Assembly (NCBI RefSeq): GCF_011043525.1
Contig: NZ_JAAKGO010000003.1
Span: forward strand, 372,001-436,000
Reading direction: 5' to 3'
Origin: Sphingobacterium sp. SGG-5
GTDB taxonomy: Bacteria > Bacteroidota > Bacteroidia > Sphingobacteriales > Sphingobacteriaceae
DNA length: 64,000 nucleotides
Shown in pieces: positions 46,102-56,521 of the stretch (its first letter is position 1; every line of letters starts with the position of its first letter). Under the pieces are notes generated by a model. That model saw only the letters and a list, made by a program, of their open reading frames with translations. It did not search any database and had not been told where the DNA came from. A program made the position numbers and the translations under genes.

Positions 46102-47247
46102 ATGCGAATAGTTATCCTTGGTTCAGCTCATCCTCTTCGTGGTGGTGGAATTGCATCATTTAACGAACGGTTGGCTTATGCACTGCAAGAGCAAGGCCAT
46201 CAAGTCGATATCTATTCCTTTTCGTTACAGTATCCCCATGTTTTATTTCCCGGTAAATCGCAGTATACCGAAGAACCGGCTCCGGTAGGATTGTCTATTT
46301 TTTCGAAGGTCAATTCGATTAACCCATTCAATTGGATAAAAGTTGGACGAGAGTTGAAAAAGGCGGAATATGATCTCTTGATCGTACGGTACTGGATGCC
46401 GTTCTTTGCGTTGTGTTTGGGAACTATCCAGCGCATTGTACATAAAAATAAAAAGACAAAGATTGTCTGTATTGCGGATAATATCGTTCCGCACGAGAGG
46501 AGGTGGGGAGATATAAATCTGACCCGATACTTCCTTCACGCAGTAGATGGATGTATAACCATGAGCAAAGCGGTATTGGAGAACTTAAAGCAGATTGCTC
46601 CGGGTATGCCGGCACGGTGTACACCACATCCATTGTATGATAATTATGGAGAAAAACTGGAAAAATCTGAAGCCAGGACATTATTAAACCTCTCGCCGGA
46701 TGAAAAAATAATCTTATTTTTTGGGTTTATCCGTCGATATAAAGGGCTCGATCTTTTGTTGGAGGCTATGCACGATCCTCGGCTCAGGGATATGAGGGTT
46801 AGACTTTTAGTGGTAGGGGAGTATTATGACCGCGCAGCCCACTATCAAGCCATAATCGATAAGTACGAATTGCAATCCCAGATAATTCTGCAAACTGATT
46901 TTGTTCCCAATGATAAGGTAGCGCAGTATTTTAGTGCGTCGGATTGTGTTGTCTTGCCGTACCGATCTGCAACCCAGTCGGGTATCACACAGGTGGCCTA
47001 TCATTTTTCTTTACCGATGATTGCCACTAATGTAGGCGGATTGCCAGAAATTGTAAAAGACGGTGTTGTGGGCTTTGTGGTTGAACCCGACCCGCGAATG
47101 ATAGCAGATGCGTTAGTTCGTTTCTACGATGAGAAGCGGGAGCAGGATTTTGTCCGTCATATCGAAGCTGAAAAGCGGAAATACAATTGGACGACGTTTG
47201 TCAACGAAATTTTTAGTATTGTTAACGATAAAAATAGTGGAGGTTAA
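46102..47247 (+). CDS. Glycosyltransferase family 4
   Basis: At 381 residues, it has a Rossmann-like donor domain with EKIILFFGFIRRYKGLDLLL and the family's C-terminal region SATQSGITQVAYHFSLPMIA (where the E-x7-E motif is replaced at its first position). GT-B fold, cytoplasmic. It probably adds sugars to a lipid-linked glycan with the preceding GT2. The next gene starts 3 nt downstream. Confidence 0.85.
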   Translation: MRIVILGSAHPLRGGGIASFNERLAYALQEQGHQVDIYSFSLQYPHVLFPGKSQYTEEPAPVGLSIFSKVNSINPFNWIKVGRELKKAEYDLLIVRYWMPFFALCLGTIQRIVHKNKKTKIVCIADNIVPHERRWGDINLTRYFLHAVDGCITMSKAVLENLKQIAPGMPARCTPHPLYDNYGEKLEKSEARTLLNLSPDEKIILFFGFIRRYKGLDLLLEAMHDPRLRDMRVRLLVVGEYYDRAAHYQAIIDKYELQSQIILQTDFVPNDKVAQYFSASDCVVLPYRSATQSGITQVAYHFSLPMIATNVGGLPEIVKDGVVGFVVEPDPRMIADALVRFYDEKREQDFVRHIEAEKRKYNWTTFVNEIFSIVNDKNSGG

Positions 47248-47249
47248 TA

Positions 47250-47516
47250 TTGATATCAATTTCACAATATAACTTAGACAAAATAGAAGCCCTGGTGGAA
47301 AATATAGGTTACAAGATTCGTTATGAAAAAGGTAACTTTAGAACCGGAGCATGCGTATTGCAGCATACAAAGGTGATTGTTGTGAATAAATTTTCCACCT
47401 TGGAGATCAAGATCAATTCACTGATCCAGTTGATTCGGGAGTTTGAAATCAACATAAAGGATTTGGACGAAAAACAAGGACAATTTTATAAATCGTTATT
47501 GAAAGAGGAAAGGTAA
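47250..47516 (+). CDS. Hypothetical protein, 88 residues
   Basis: No family is recognised. The only start in the frame is TTG at 47250, 3 nt after the GT4 stop. The composition is soluble and mixed, with helical heptads in the last third. It sits in the GT4-metallo-hydrolase operon, followed by another TTG-start gene after 4 nt. Confidence 0.6.
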   Translation: MISISQYNLDKIEALVENIGYKIRYEKGNFRTGACVLQHTKVIVVNKFSTLEIKINSLIQLIREFEINIKDLDEKQGQFYKSLLKEER

Positions 47517-47520
47517 TGTT

Positions 47521-48288
47521 TTGAGAATTCGATTTTTAGGAACGGGAACATCACAGGGCGTACCGGTGATCGCATGTTCATGCGAAGTCTGTCTATCGAA
47601 AGACAAGCACGACAAGCGTTTGCGGGCGTCCATCATGATTGAGTTGGAGAATAAAAATATTGTGATTGATACCGGCCCCGATTTTCGTTACCAGATGTTG
47701 CGGGAAGGGATAGATCATCTTGATGCTATTCTGATGACCCACTCCCATAAAGATCATATCGCGGGACTAGATGATGTACGGGCATTTAATTACGCCCAGC
47801 AACAGCCGCTTCCAATTTTTGCCAATGCAGATACTTTGGAAGCTTTAGAACGTGAATTTTATTATGCTTTCTCAGCCGTAAAATATCCCGGAGTACCGCA
47901 ACTTGATCTTATTGAAATACAGGCATTACATTCCTTTCAATTGTTCGACGAGGAAATTGTACCATTCGACGTGCTCCACTATAAGATGCCCGTTCTGGGC
48001 TTTAGGATCGGGAAATTTGCTTATATTACCGATGCCAAGACCGTGCCTCAAGATTCCTTGGAAGCATTGGAAGGTGTTGAAGTACTGGTCGTGAACGCTT
48101 TACAGGAAGCACCTCATATCTCTCATTTTACCTTAGAAGAAGCTTTGCGGTTTATCGAACGTGTCGGTCCAAGGACTGCTTATTTGACACACATCAGTCA
48201 TCGATTCGGTACACACGAATATATTCAATCCAAGTTGCCGGAAGGCGTTTTTGTAGCATATGACCAGCTACAGATAGGAATTACTTAA
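47521..48288 (+). CDS. MBL-fold metallo-hydrolase (PhnP-like)
   Basis: The metallo-beta-lactamase motif THSHKDHIAG is present, as are GTGTSQGVP near the start and TDAKT and THISH later. A Cys cluster (CSCEVC) near residue 20 is typical of the PhnP-like branch, giving a structural zinc site. The start is TTG at 47521 and the frame has no upstream ATG. The substrate is probably a small phosphodiester; that is a family-based inference. 4 nt after the preceding gene. Confidence 0.85.
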   Translation: MRIRFLGTGTSQGVPVIACSCEVCLSKDKHDKRLRASIMIELENKNIVIDTGPDFRYQMLREGIDHLDAILMTHSHKDHIAGLDDVRAFNYAQQQPLPIFANADTLEALEREFYYAFSAVKYPGVPQLDLIEIQALHSFQLFDEEIVPFDVLHYKMPVLGFRIGKFAYITDAKTVPQDSLEALEGVEVLVVNALQEAPHISHFTLEEALRFIERVGPRTAYLTHISHRFGTHEYIQSKLPEGVFVAYDQLQIGIT

Positions 48289-48384
48289 AGTCGTTGCTTT
48301 TTTTTAAAAACCTTTTCCCGTTCTTTTTGTTCTATTTAACAAAGGATGTATAAAACAAATAGTATAAACTAAAAATTAAAGGTT

Positions 48385-48537
48385 ATGGGAAACATACTTT
48401 ATTTAATTGCAGTCATTTTAGTAATTATATGGGCAATTAGTTTCTTGGGAGGATATGCTACAGGAGGTATTATCCATATTCTTTTGGTTATTGCCGTTAT
48501 TGTGGTGCTATTGCGCATCATACGTGGCAATGCCTAA
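48385..48537 (+). CDS. Small lmo0937-type membrane protein
   Basis: The 50-residue product begins MGNILYLIAVILVIIWAISF and has two hydrophobic helices separated by a Gly-rich turn (LGGYATGG). It matches the pattern of lmo0937/DUF5670-type small membrane proteins, whose role is unknown, though many are stress-linked. Its last 4 nt overlap the ispD stop tail to tail. Confidence 0.75.
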   Translation: MGNILYLIAVILVIIWAISFLGGYATGGIIHILLVIAVIVVLLRIIRGNA

Positions 48538-49232
48538 CAGGGGCTGTTCAGATACATTTGGGCTATAATAAAATCTTCGGGATAAGTAATCTTAAGGTTT
48601 CTGTGATTACTTTCCAGAATGTAGATATTATAGCCCATTTGTTCGACTACACTGGCTTCATCCGTAAAATGAGGCTGCTGTTCCTGCTCAAAAGCACGCA
48701 TTAAGATCTCCGCAGGAAATGTCTGCGGTGTCTGTATCAGCCAAACATCATTTCTGTCTACCGTCTGAGAAGAAAGAGGTGTACCTATCCGTACCGAGTT
48801 GACACTTTTCACACCTAACACATTTCCCTCTCCCTGATGACAGCGATCAAAAGATTGTTGGATCAGACGTGGCTCGACTAAAGGGCGTGCTGCATCATGT
48901 ACTGCAATCGCGGTATGGTCGGTCAATAGATTCGCATATTGCTCCTTGATATAATTTAATCCATTTTTTACACTCTCAAATCGTGTTGGGCCACCAGCTA
49001 CGAGCTCATGTGCGATATGAAAATCGTATTCCTTACATTGCTCTTCCCACAGGGATATCATTTCTGGATGTATGACGACGATGATTTTGTCTGCACTTTC
49101 CCCAAAAGCTGTTATCGTATGCATCAATACCGGACGATCGTTTAATACATGGTATTGTTTGGGTAAGGATGACTCGATTCGATGACCTCGACCACCCGCC
49201 GCTATAACCACGATATTATGAAGCATATTCAT
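48534..49232 (-). CDS. ispD: 2-C-methyl-D-erythritol 4-phosphate cytidylyltransferase
   Basis: At 232 residues, this is the MEP-pathway enzyme that adds CMP to methylerythritol phosphate. The nucleotide-binding AAGGRGHRIESSLPKQY is clear and VHDAARPLV and TDEASVVE are conserved. The start may be the ATG at 49232 or 49226. It follows queA on the same strand, separated by a repeat element. Confidence 0.95.
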   Translation of the reverse strand: MNMLHNIVVIAAGGRGHRIESSLPKQYHVLNDRPVLMHTITAFGESADKIIVVIHPEMISLWEEQCKEYDFHIAHELVAGGPTRFESVKNGLNYIKEQYANLLTDHTAIAVHDAARPLVEPRLIQQSFDRCHQGEGNVLGVKSVNSVRIGTPLSSQTVDRNDVWLIQTPQTFPAEILMRAFEQEQQPHFTDEASVVEQMGYNIYILESNHRNLKITYPEDFIIAQMYLNSPC

Positions 49233-49254
49233 GTGCGTTGAATAGTTGGCCTTA

Positions 49255-49372
49255 CCGTCATTTCGAACGATCCCGAGTATCGGGAAAGGAGAAATCTAAA
49301 GACATGAATGCGTTAATTTGAAAAACGCAGATTATCACGTCGCTAAGGCTCCTCATAATGACGCGTTTTTCA
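49255..49372. repeat. Intergenic palindromic repeat element between queA and ispD
   Basis: The ends CGTCATT (49256-49262) and AATGACG (49357-49363) are inverted. Inside, TGAAAAACGC (49319-49328) pairs with GCGTTTTTCA (49363-49372), and CCCGA/TCGGG forms a small stem near 49272-49284. The start CCGTCATTTCGAACGA resembles a repeat family frequent between genes in Sphingobacteriales. The inner stem could serve as a terminator for queA. Confidence 0.6.
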
Positions 49373-49374
49373 GA

Positions 49375-50424
<1,050 letters not shown>

Positions 50425-50480
50425 TTTGCTGTCCGTATTAAATTTGCTCCATCAAGCATGATTCCTGCTAAAAAAGAATA

Positions 50481-50488
50481 CAAAGGTA
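50481..50488 (-). promoter_or_regulatory. -7 element upstream of queA
   Basis: The reverse strand reads TACCTTTG. No TTG was found 19-21 bp upstream. The rest of 50490-50716 (AT-rich) shows no clear feature apart from a probable promoter region for the GH31 operon. Confidence 0.45.
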
Positions 50489-50716
50489 CATATTTTTCTG
50501 AAAAATATGCCTATTCTTCAAGACTTATTCACTACCCATCTGTATGGAGGTGACTTTATAAAAAACCGAGATAGCGAGGGGTATATCTTGGAGACTATAT
50601 ATACTATTGGAAAAAGTTTTAAATGAATTTTAAACAGGCTGTAATTTTTAACAAAATTAATCGTATTTTAAAACCAGCTAAACTTGCTAAGTTATTTTTA
50701 TGCATAAAATGTTGTT

Positions 50717-53170
50717 ATGGGGGATACAAAAAAAGAAGAATTTGCGATAGACCTGATCGACCAGGAATCGTTGGAGGAGATGCATCATGTCAATAATCCT
50801 GTATTGGATTTGCCAAAAATTGAGAAAAAATACCTTCGTGCAGTATCGGGATATGTAAAGGAAGCCAACAGCTACATCTTTACCGATGGAAAAGCCCGTG
50901 TAGAAGTCAAGGTTGTCACGGATGAGATTATTCGGGTAAGGCTGGCCCCCCAGGGCGCCTTCTTAGAAGATTTTTCTTATGCGGTAGTGGATATCGAGGA
51001 ACATGCAAACGCACATCATATCGTTGAAGATGAATTGAGCTATCATGTTGTGACTGCTGCTGTGACTTGTAGTATCCGAAAAAAGAATTTTATCGTTTCA
51101 TTTGGAGATCACGAAGGTAAAACGGTGAATGCCGATTATGCGCCTATGCATTGGGAGGAGAATCCGGATTTTGGGGGCTACTATGTCTACTGTACAAAGC
51201 ATGCTCCCGAAGACGAAGTGTTTTTTGGAGGTGGTGACAAGGCCTCAAATCTAAATTTAAGGGGTAGAAGAATAACGAATTGGAATTCGGACACCTATTC
51301 CTTTGCGTTCAATCAGGATCCGCTCTACAAAACGGTACCTTTTTATCTGGGAGTCACACAGGGCGAAGCTTATGGTATTTTCTTTGACAATACCTTCAAG
51401 ACGTTTTTTGATTTTGCGGCTGAGTATCCCGATCAGACTAGTTTTTGGTCGGAGGGAGGAGAACTGCAATATTACTACATACAAGGGCCGAAGTTGATGG
51501 ATGTGGTTAAGCGATACCATACCTTGACCGGAACCCATTACATGCCGCCATTATGGGCCTTAGGTTATCACCAATGCCGCTGGAGCTACTATCCCGAAAA
51601 TAAAGTCCGGCAGGTGGCAGCAGAATTCAGAAAGCGGGATATCCCTTGTGATGCCATCTATTTAGATATTGACTATATGGACGGCTATCGCTGTTTTACC
51701 TGGAATAAACACTATTTTCCGGATCCCAAGAAGATGATAAGCGATCTGACAGCCAATGGGTTCAAAACGGTTGTGATGATTGATCCGGGAATCAAGGTGG
51801 ATGAAGATTATTGGGTATTTAAAGAGGGACATGACAACCGCTATTTTTGTAGAAGGGGGGACGACTACTTTATGGAGGGGTTTGTCTGGCCGGGAAGATG
51901 TCAGTTTCCGGATTACACCAATCCGAAAGTGCGCGAGTGGTGGGGAACCTTATATAAGGGGCTAGTGGAAGATGGCGTCGCCGGCTTTTGGAACGATATG
52001 AATGAGCCCGCCGTATTCGGACGGGGCACATTTCCCGATGATGTACGTCACCACTTTGATGGTTACCGAGGTTCACATCGTAAGGCACACAACATCTATG
52101 GGATGCAGATGGTCCGCGCGACATATGATGGTTTGCGCAAACTCTACCAGAATAAACGTCCGTTTACGATCACACGGGCAGCATATGCGGGGACACAACG
52201 TTACTCGTCGGTATGGACAGGCGATAATGTGGCCACCTGGGAGCATCTGCGCATAGGGCTATTGCAGCTTCAACGGCTTTCGGTATCGGGACTATCGTTT
52301 TGCGGCACGGATATCGGTGGCTTTACCGGAAATCCGGACGGCGAGCTGTATACCCGATGGATGCAGTTTGGTGTATTTTCACCCTTTATGCGTGTACATT
52401 CTGCAGGCGATACGCGCGATCGTGAACCCTGGTCTTTTGGCCCCGAGTGGGAAGCGATATGTAAGAAATTCATCGAGATACGGTACAAACTTCTGCCTTA
52501 TATATATGCGGTATTCTGGCAACAACACAAATATGGGCTGCCGATCTTAAGACCGGTGTCCTTGTTAGAGCAACATATTTATAAAAACCTACTGCGCGAG
52601 GAAGAGTTTGCTTTTGGCGACAACCTGTTGGTGTCTCCGGTTATTAATCCGGGGGAGACCTCCAAGATTGTCTATCTCCCGGAAGGGAAGTGGTACTATT
52701 ATTTTTCGAATCAGGTATTTTCGGGAGGTCAGGAGATCAGTATACCGACGCCCTTGGATGAGATGCCATTGTTTGTAAAAGGTGGAACAGTCCTGCCTGA
52801 GTATCCGGTCATGCAATATACCAACGAAAAGAAAATTGAAGCTTTGAAGTTGCTGGTGTATTTCGACGAGGGAGAACATCACAGTTATGGCTATACCGAT
52901 CACGGTGATACCTTTGCCTTTGAGCAGAATATCTATCTGGAAAGACATTTCATCCAGATCGGAACGTCCACTTCCCTGACGGTGTTACAGCAAAGAGAGG
53001 GGCTGTTTACCGAACGGTACGATGATTATAAACTGTATTTTGTCGGACTACCTTTTCAGCCCGACCGTGTTATCGTAGACGGTATTCAGGTGCCGCTGCT
53101 TGATGATGCGGCGACCAACGAAAAGTACGTTGTCGTGGACAATGATTTTAAGAAACTTGTGCTGCAATAA
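50717..53170 (+). CDS. GH31 family alpha-glucosidase
   Basis: The 817 residues contain the GH31 barrel with the nucleophile D427 in WNDMNEP and the acid/base region HSAGDTRDREPW (~560-572). An N-terminal beta domain (~30-250) and a C-terminal DUF5110-like region are present. There is no signal peptide, so it is cytoplasmic. As first gene of the glycogen operon (glgB 16 nt downstream), it may release glucose from branched oligosaccharides or glycogen. Confidence 0.95.
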   Translation: MGDTKKEEFAIDLIDQESLEEMHHVNNPVLDLPKIEKKYLRAVSGYVKEANSYIFTDGKARVEVKVVTDEIIRVRLAPQGAFLEDFSYAVVDIEEHANAHHIVEDELSYHVVTAAVTCSIRKKNFIVSFGDHEGKTVNADYAPMHWEENPDFGGYYVYCTKHAPEDEVFFGGGDKASNLNLRGRRITNWNSDTYSFAFNQDPLYKTVPFYLGVTQGEAYGIFFDNTFKTFFDFAAEYPDQTSFWSEGGELQYYYIQGPKLMDVVKRYHTLTGTHYMPPLWALGYHQCRWSYYPENKVRQVAAEFRKRDIPCDAIYLDIDYMDGYRCFTWNKHYFPDPKKMISDLTANGFKTVVMIDPGIKVDEDYWVFKEGHDNRYFCRRGDDYFMEGFVWPGRCQFPDYTNPKVREWWGTLYKGLVEDGVAGFWNDMNEPAVFGRGTFPDDVRHHFDGYRGSHRKAHNIYGMQMVRATYDGLRKLYQNKRPFTITRAAYAGTQRYSSVWTGDNVATWEHLRIGLLQLQRLSVSGLSFCGTDIGGFTGNPDGELYTRWMQFGVFSPFMRVHSAGDTRDREPWSFGPEWEAICKKFIEIRYKLLPYIYAVFWQQHKYGLPILRPVSLLEQHIYKNLLREEEFAFGDNLLVSPVINPGETSKIVYLPEGKWYYYFSNQVFSGGQEISIPTPLDEMPLFVKGGTVLPEYPVMQYTNEKKIEALKLLVYFDEGEHHSYGYTDHGDTFAFEQNIYLERHFIQIGTSTSLTVLQQREGLFTERYDDYKLYFVGLPFQPDRVIVDGIQVPLLDDAATNEKYVVVDNDFKKLVLQ

Positions 53171-53186
53171 ACTATAGAAGGTAATT

Positions 53187-55097
53187 ATGGAAAAGACCGT
53201 TGAAGCATTTTCGTTATGGACAGATTTTGATGTTAATCTGTTCCGCGCAGGGCAGCATTTTCGTCTGTACCAAAAATTGGGGTCGCAGACTGTCTCTATT
53301 GAGGGGCGAGAAGGCGTTTATTTCGCCGTCTGGGCGCCCAATGCACAGTCGGTGTCGGTCATCGGGAACTTCAACGGTTGGAATCCCTATAATCATCAGC
53401 TTCTTGTGCGCTGGGATGAAAGCGGTATCTGGGAAGGGGTCATATTTGATATCGGGATAGGTGAGGTCTATAAATACCACATCGTCACGCAACGTGGCGA
53501 AAGGCTGGAAAAAAGTGATCCCTTTGCGACGCTCGTAGAGTTACCACCCAAAACCGCTTCCATCGTTAGCACGACCTGGTATGAATGGAAGGATGAGCAG
53601 TGGATGTCAGACAGGGAGGAGCGGAACCGACTGGACAGGCCTTTTGCCGTGTATGAACTGCATATCGGCTCCTGGATGCGTGATCCGGCTCATCCCAATC
53701 GGTTTTTAAGCTATCGCGAAATAGCAGATAGGCTGGTGCCTTATGTGCGGGAGATGGGCTTTACACATGTGGAATTTATGCCCTTGATGGAGCATCCTTA
53801 TTATCCGTCGTGGGGCTATCAGGTAACCGGTTTTTTTGCGGCGAGTTCCCGCTATGGTGCGCCGCAGGACTTGATGTATCTGATCGATCAGCTGCATGAA
53901 AGTGGGATAGGTGTAATTATGGATTGGGTGCCGGCACATTTTCCCGGCGACGCGCACGGTCTATGGCAATTTGATGGGACCGCGTTGTATGAACATGAAG
54001 ATCCGAAGAAAGGATTTCATCCGGATTGGAAATCGTATATATTTAATTACGGACGAAATGAAGTGCGTTCTTTTTTAATCAGTAACGCTTTATTCTGGCT
54101 GGATAGGTATCATATTGATGGCCTGCGGGTTGACGCTGTGGCCTCCATGCTTTATTTAGATTATTCCCGAAAAGAGGGTGAATGGGTGCCGAATGCTTTT
54201 GGCGGACGTGAAAATCTGGAAGCGGTACATTTTATTAAAGAATTTAACGAAGCGGTCTATCATCATTTTCCAGATGTACAGACCATTGCTGAAGAATCGA
54301 CTTCATGGCCGGGAGTAAGCAAGCCCACGTACGATAATGGGCTTGGATTTGGGATGAAATGGATGATGGGCTGGATGCACGATACACTTGCCTATTTTGC
54401 CGAGGATCCCATTAACCGGACCTATCATCACGACAAACTGACGTTTGCTACCGTGTATGCCTATCACGAACATTTTATGCTCCCGCTGTCGCATGATGAG
54501 GTGGTATACGGCAAACGGCCATTGATTTACAAAATGCCGGGCGACGAATGGCAACAGTTTGCCAATCTTAGAGCATTATACCTGTACATGTATACGTTCT
54601 CCGGTACCAAATTGCTGTTTATGGGGGGCGAATTTGCACAGACAACCGAATGGAATGTCAACCAGTCTTTGGATTGGCACCTGTTGGAATATGCGCCCCA
54701 CCGCGGTATGCAAGAATGTGTGAAACGGTTAAATGCAATGTATCGAAGCGAACCGGCGCTGTACGAAAAGAGCTTTAGTCCATCGGGATTTGAGTGGGTG
54801 GAATATGGCGATCGGCAAAATTCGGTGTTTGCCTATCTCCGAAAAGGGCACGATCGGGATAATGATCTCGTGGTGATCTTGAATTTGACCCCCGTGATCC
54901 GTAGAAATTATAGGATAGGTGTGCCTGCGGTTGGAGAATGGAAAATCCTGTTTAATTCCGATGACCTGGATTTATATGGCTCTGGAATGATTGTTGAACA
55001 GCCTACAACGAATCCCGTCCCTTGGATGGGCATGCCTTGTTCGATCGCAGTAGATTTACCGCCGTTAGGTGGTTTAGTGTTTAAGTTAGCCAAATAG
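53187..55097 (+). CDS. glgB: 1,4-alpha-glucan branching enzyme
   Basis: The 636 residues have a CBM48 domain (~25-115), then the GH13 barrel. The catalytic regions are DGLRVDAVASML (nucleophile Asp), TIAEEST (acid/base Glu) and LPLSHDEVV. A C-terminal beta domain completes it. It makes alpha-1,6 branches in glycogen. It lies between GH31 and glgA, with glgA 3 nt downstream. Confidence 0.95.
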   Translation: MEKTVEAFSLWTDFDVNLFRAGQHFRLYQKLGSQTVSIEGREGVYFAVWAPNAQSVSVIGNFNGWNPYNHQLLVRWDESGIWEGVIFDIGIGEVYKYHIVTQRGERLEKSDPFATLVELPPKTASIVSTTWYEWKDEQWMSDREERNRLDRPFAVYELHIGSWMRDPAHPNRFLSYREIADRLVPYVREMGFTHVEFMPLMEHPYYPSWGYQVTGFFAASSRYGAPQDLMYLIDQLHESGIGVIMDWVPAHFPGDAHGLWQFDGTALYEHEDPKKGFHPDWKSYIFNYGRNEVRSFLISNALFWLDRYHIDGLRVDAVASMLYLDYSRKEGEWVPNAFGGRENLEAVHFIKEFNEAVYHHFPDVQTIAEESTSWPGVSKPTYDNGLGFGMKWMMGWMHDTLAYFAEDPINRTYHHDKLTFATVYAYHEHFMLPLSHDEVVYGKRPLIYKMPGDEWQQFANLRALYLYMYTFSGTKLLFMGGEFAQTTEWNVNQSLDWHLLEYAPHRGMQECVKRLNAMYRSEPALYEKSFSPSGFEWVEYGDRQNSVFAYLRKGHDRDNDLVVILNLTPVIRRNYRIGVPAVGEWKILFNSDDLDLYGSGMIVEQPTTNPVPWMGMPCSIAVDLPPLGGLVFKLAK

Positions 55098-55100
55098 TTT

Positions 55101-56519
55101 ATGCAAGTATTACATCTTAGTGTCGAGTGTTTTCCGGTAGCCAAGGTGGGTGGCCTGGCCGATGTAGTGGGTTCCTTGCCCAAATACCAACGCCACTTGG
55201 GTATAGATGCCGCCGTTGTGATGCCTTGGTATGATACACCCTTTGTGCGTGAAAATGAATGGGATAAAGTGGCGGAGGGTTCATTCTACCAAGGGTCGGA
55301 ACCGCTGAACTATATTGTTTTTAAAGAACGTGTAGATAAGTTGGGGTTCCCCTTGTACCTGATTAAGATACCTGGCAAACTGGATCGTCCGGAAGTCTAT
55401 TGTTATGCCGATGAGGCCGAGCAGTGGATTGCTTTTCAGCATGCGTTTTTGCGGTGGATAAAATATGATCGCACAGCACCGGATATTATCCACTGTCACG
55501 ATCATCACGTAGGACTTATTCCATTCCTAATCCGATATGCAAATGAATTTAACAGTCTGAAAGACATAAAAACGGTGTTTACCGTGCATAACGGGCAATA
55601 TCAAGGTTGGATGGGATGGAACAAATCGATTATACTTCCCGCATTTGACACCTGGAGATGGGGATTGCTGGATTGGGACGGTATGATTAATCCCTTGGCG
55701 ACAGCTATTAAATGTTGTGACGCCTATACGACGGTATCCGAAGGTTATTTGGAGGAGTTGTATGTGGAAGCCAATGGCCTTCAGCATTTATTCCGCGATG
55801 AATCGGCGAAATCAAGAGGTATCGTCAATGGAATAGACGTTAGCTATTGGAATCCGGCTACGGATCCGCTGATCCCGGCTACCTATTCTTTGCCGACAGC
55901 TGCACAAGGGAAGCAGGAAAATAAGAAAAAGCTATGTGCACAATATGGATTGAGTGAGCAGCTGCCTCTACTTTCCTTTATCGGTCGGTTTGCACTGGAA
56001 AAAGGAGCCGATTGTCTCAGTAAAATAATACGCAATTTGCTTTCGCAAAATATGGCTGAAATTACTATATTTATATTGGGCTCGGGTGATCCGCAGATCG
56101 AGGACGAGTTAGCGGATTTAAAAGCGGAATTTCCGAAGCATATGGGGCTCTTTGTCGGATATAATGAAGCACTGGCCCATCAGGTATATGCCGCATCGGA
56201 TATGTTGCTGATGCCTTCCCGGGTAGAGCCTTGCGGATTAAATCAGCTGTATGCCTTAAAGTATGGTACGATACCTATTGTAAGGGGTATCGGTGGATTG
56301 CAAGATACCGTCAAGGATGTTTCGGAGGATGGTGGATATGGTTTTGTATTTGCGCAGTTAGGAGGGAATGATGCCGAGGAGGCTGTAGAACGTGCTTTAG
56401 AGCAGTATAAGACGGAGAAGGATTGGGAAGTCCTTCGATCACGTGCCATGTCACTGGATTTTTCTTGGGATAAATCAGCACAGAAGTATAAAGATTTGTA
56501 TGACCAATTAATAAATTGA
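55101..56519 (+). CDS. glgA: Glycogen synthase (GT5)
   Basis: The 472 residues show the GT5 pattern: KVGGLADVVGSLP (ADP-glucose binding), CHDHHVGLIP, TVHNGQYQG and the C-terminal MPSRVEPCGLNQLYA. It extends alpha-1,4 chains from ADP-glucose. It is co-transcribed with glgB (3 nt upstream) and glgC (start 3 nt downstream). Confidence 0.95.
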   Translation: MQVLHLSVECFPVAKVGGLADVVGSLPKYQRHLGIDAAVVMPWYDTPFVRENEWDKVAEGSFYQGSEPLNYIVFKERVDKLGFPLYLIKIPGKLDRPEVYCYADEAEQWIAFQHAFLRWIKYDRTAPDIIHCHDHHVGLIPFLIRYANEFNSLKDIKTVFTVHNGQYQGWMGWNKSIILPAFDTWRWGLLDWDGMINPLATAIKCCDAYTTVSEGYLEELYVEANGLQHLFRDESAKSRGIVNGIDVSYWNPATDPLIPATYSLPTAAQGKQENKKKLCAQYGLSEQLPLLSFIGRFALEKGADCLSKIIRNLLSQNMAEITIFILGSGDPQIEDELADLKAEFPKHMGLFVGYNEALAHQVYAASDMLLMPSRVEPCGLNQLYALKYGTIPIVRGIGGLQDTVKDVSEDGGYGFVFAQLGGNDAEEAVERALEQYKTEKDWEVLRSRAMSLDFSWDKSAQKYKDLYDQLIN

Positions 56520-56521
56520 TT

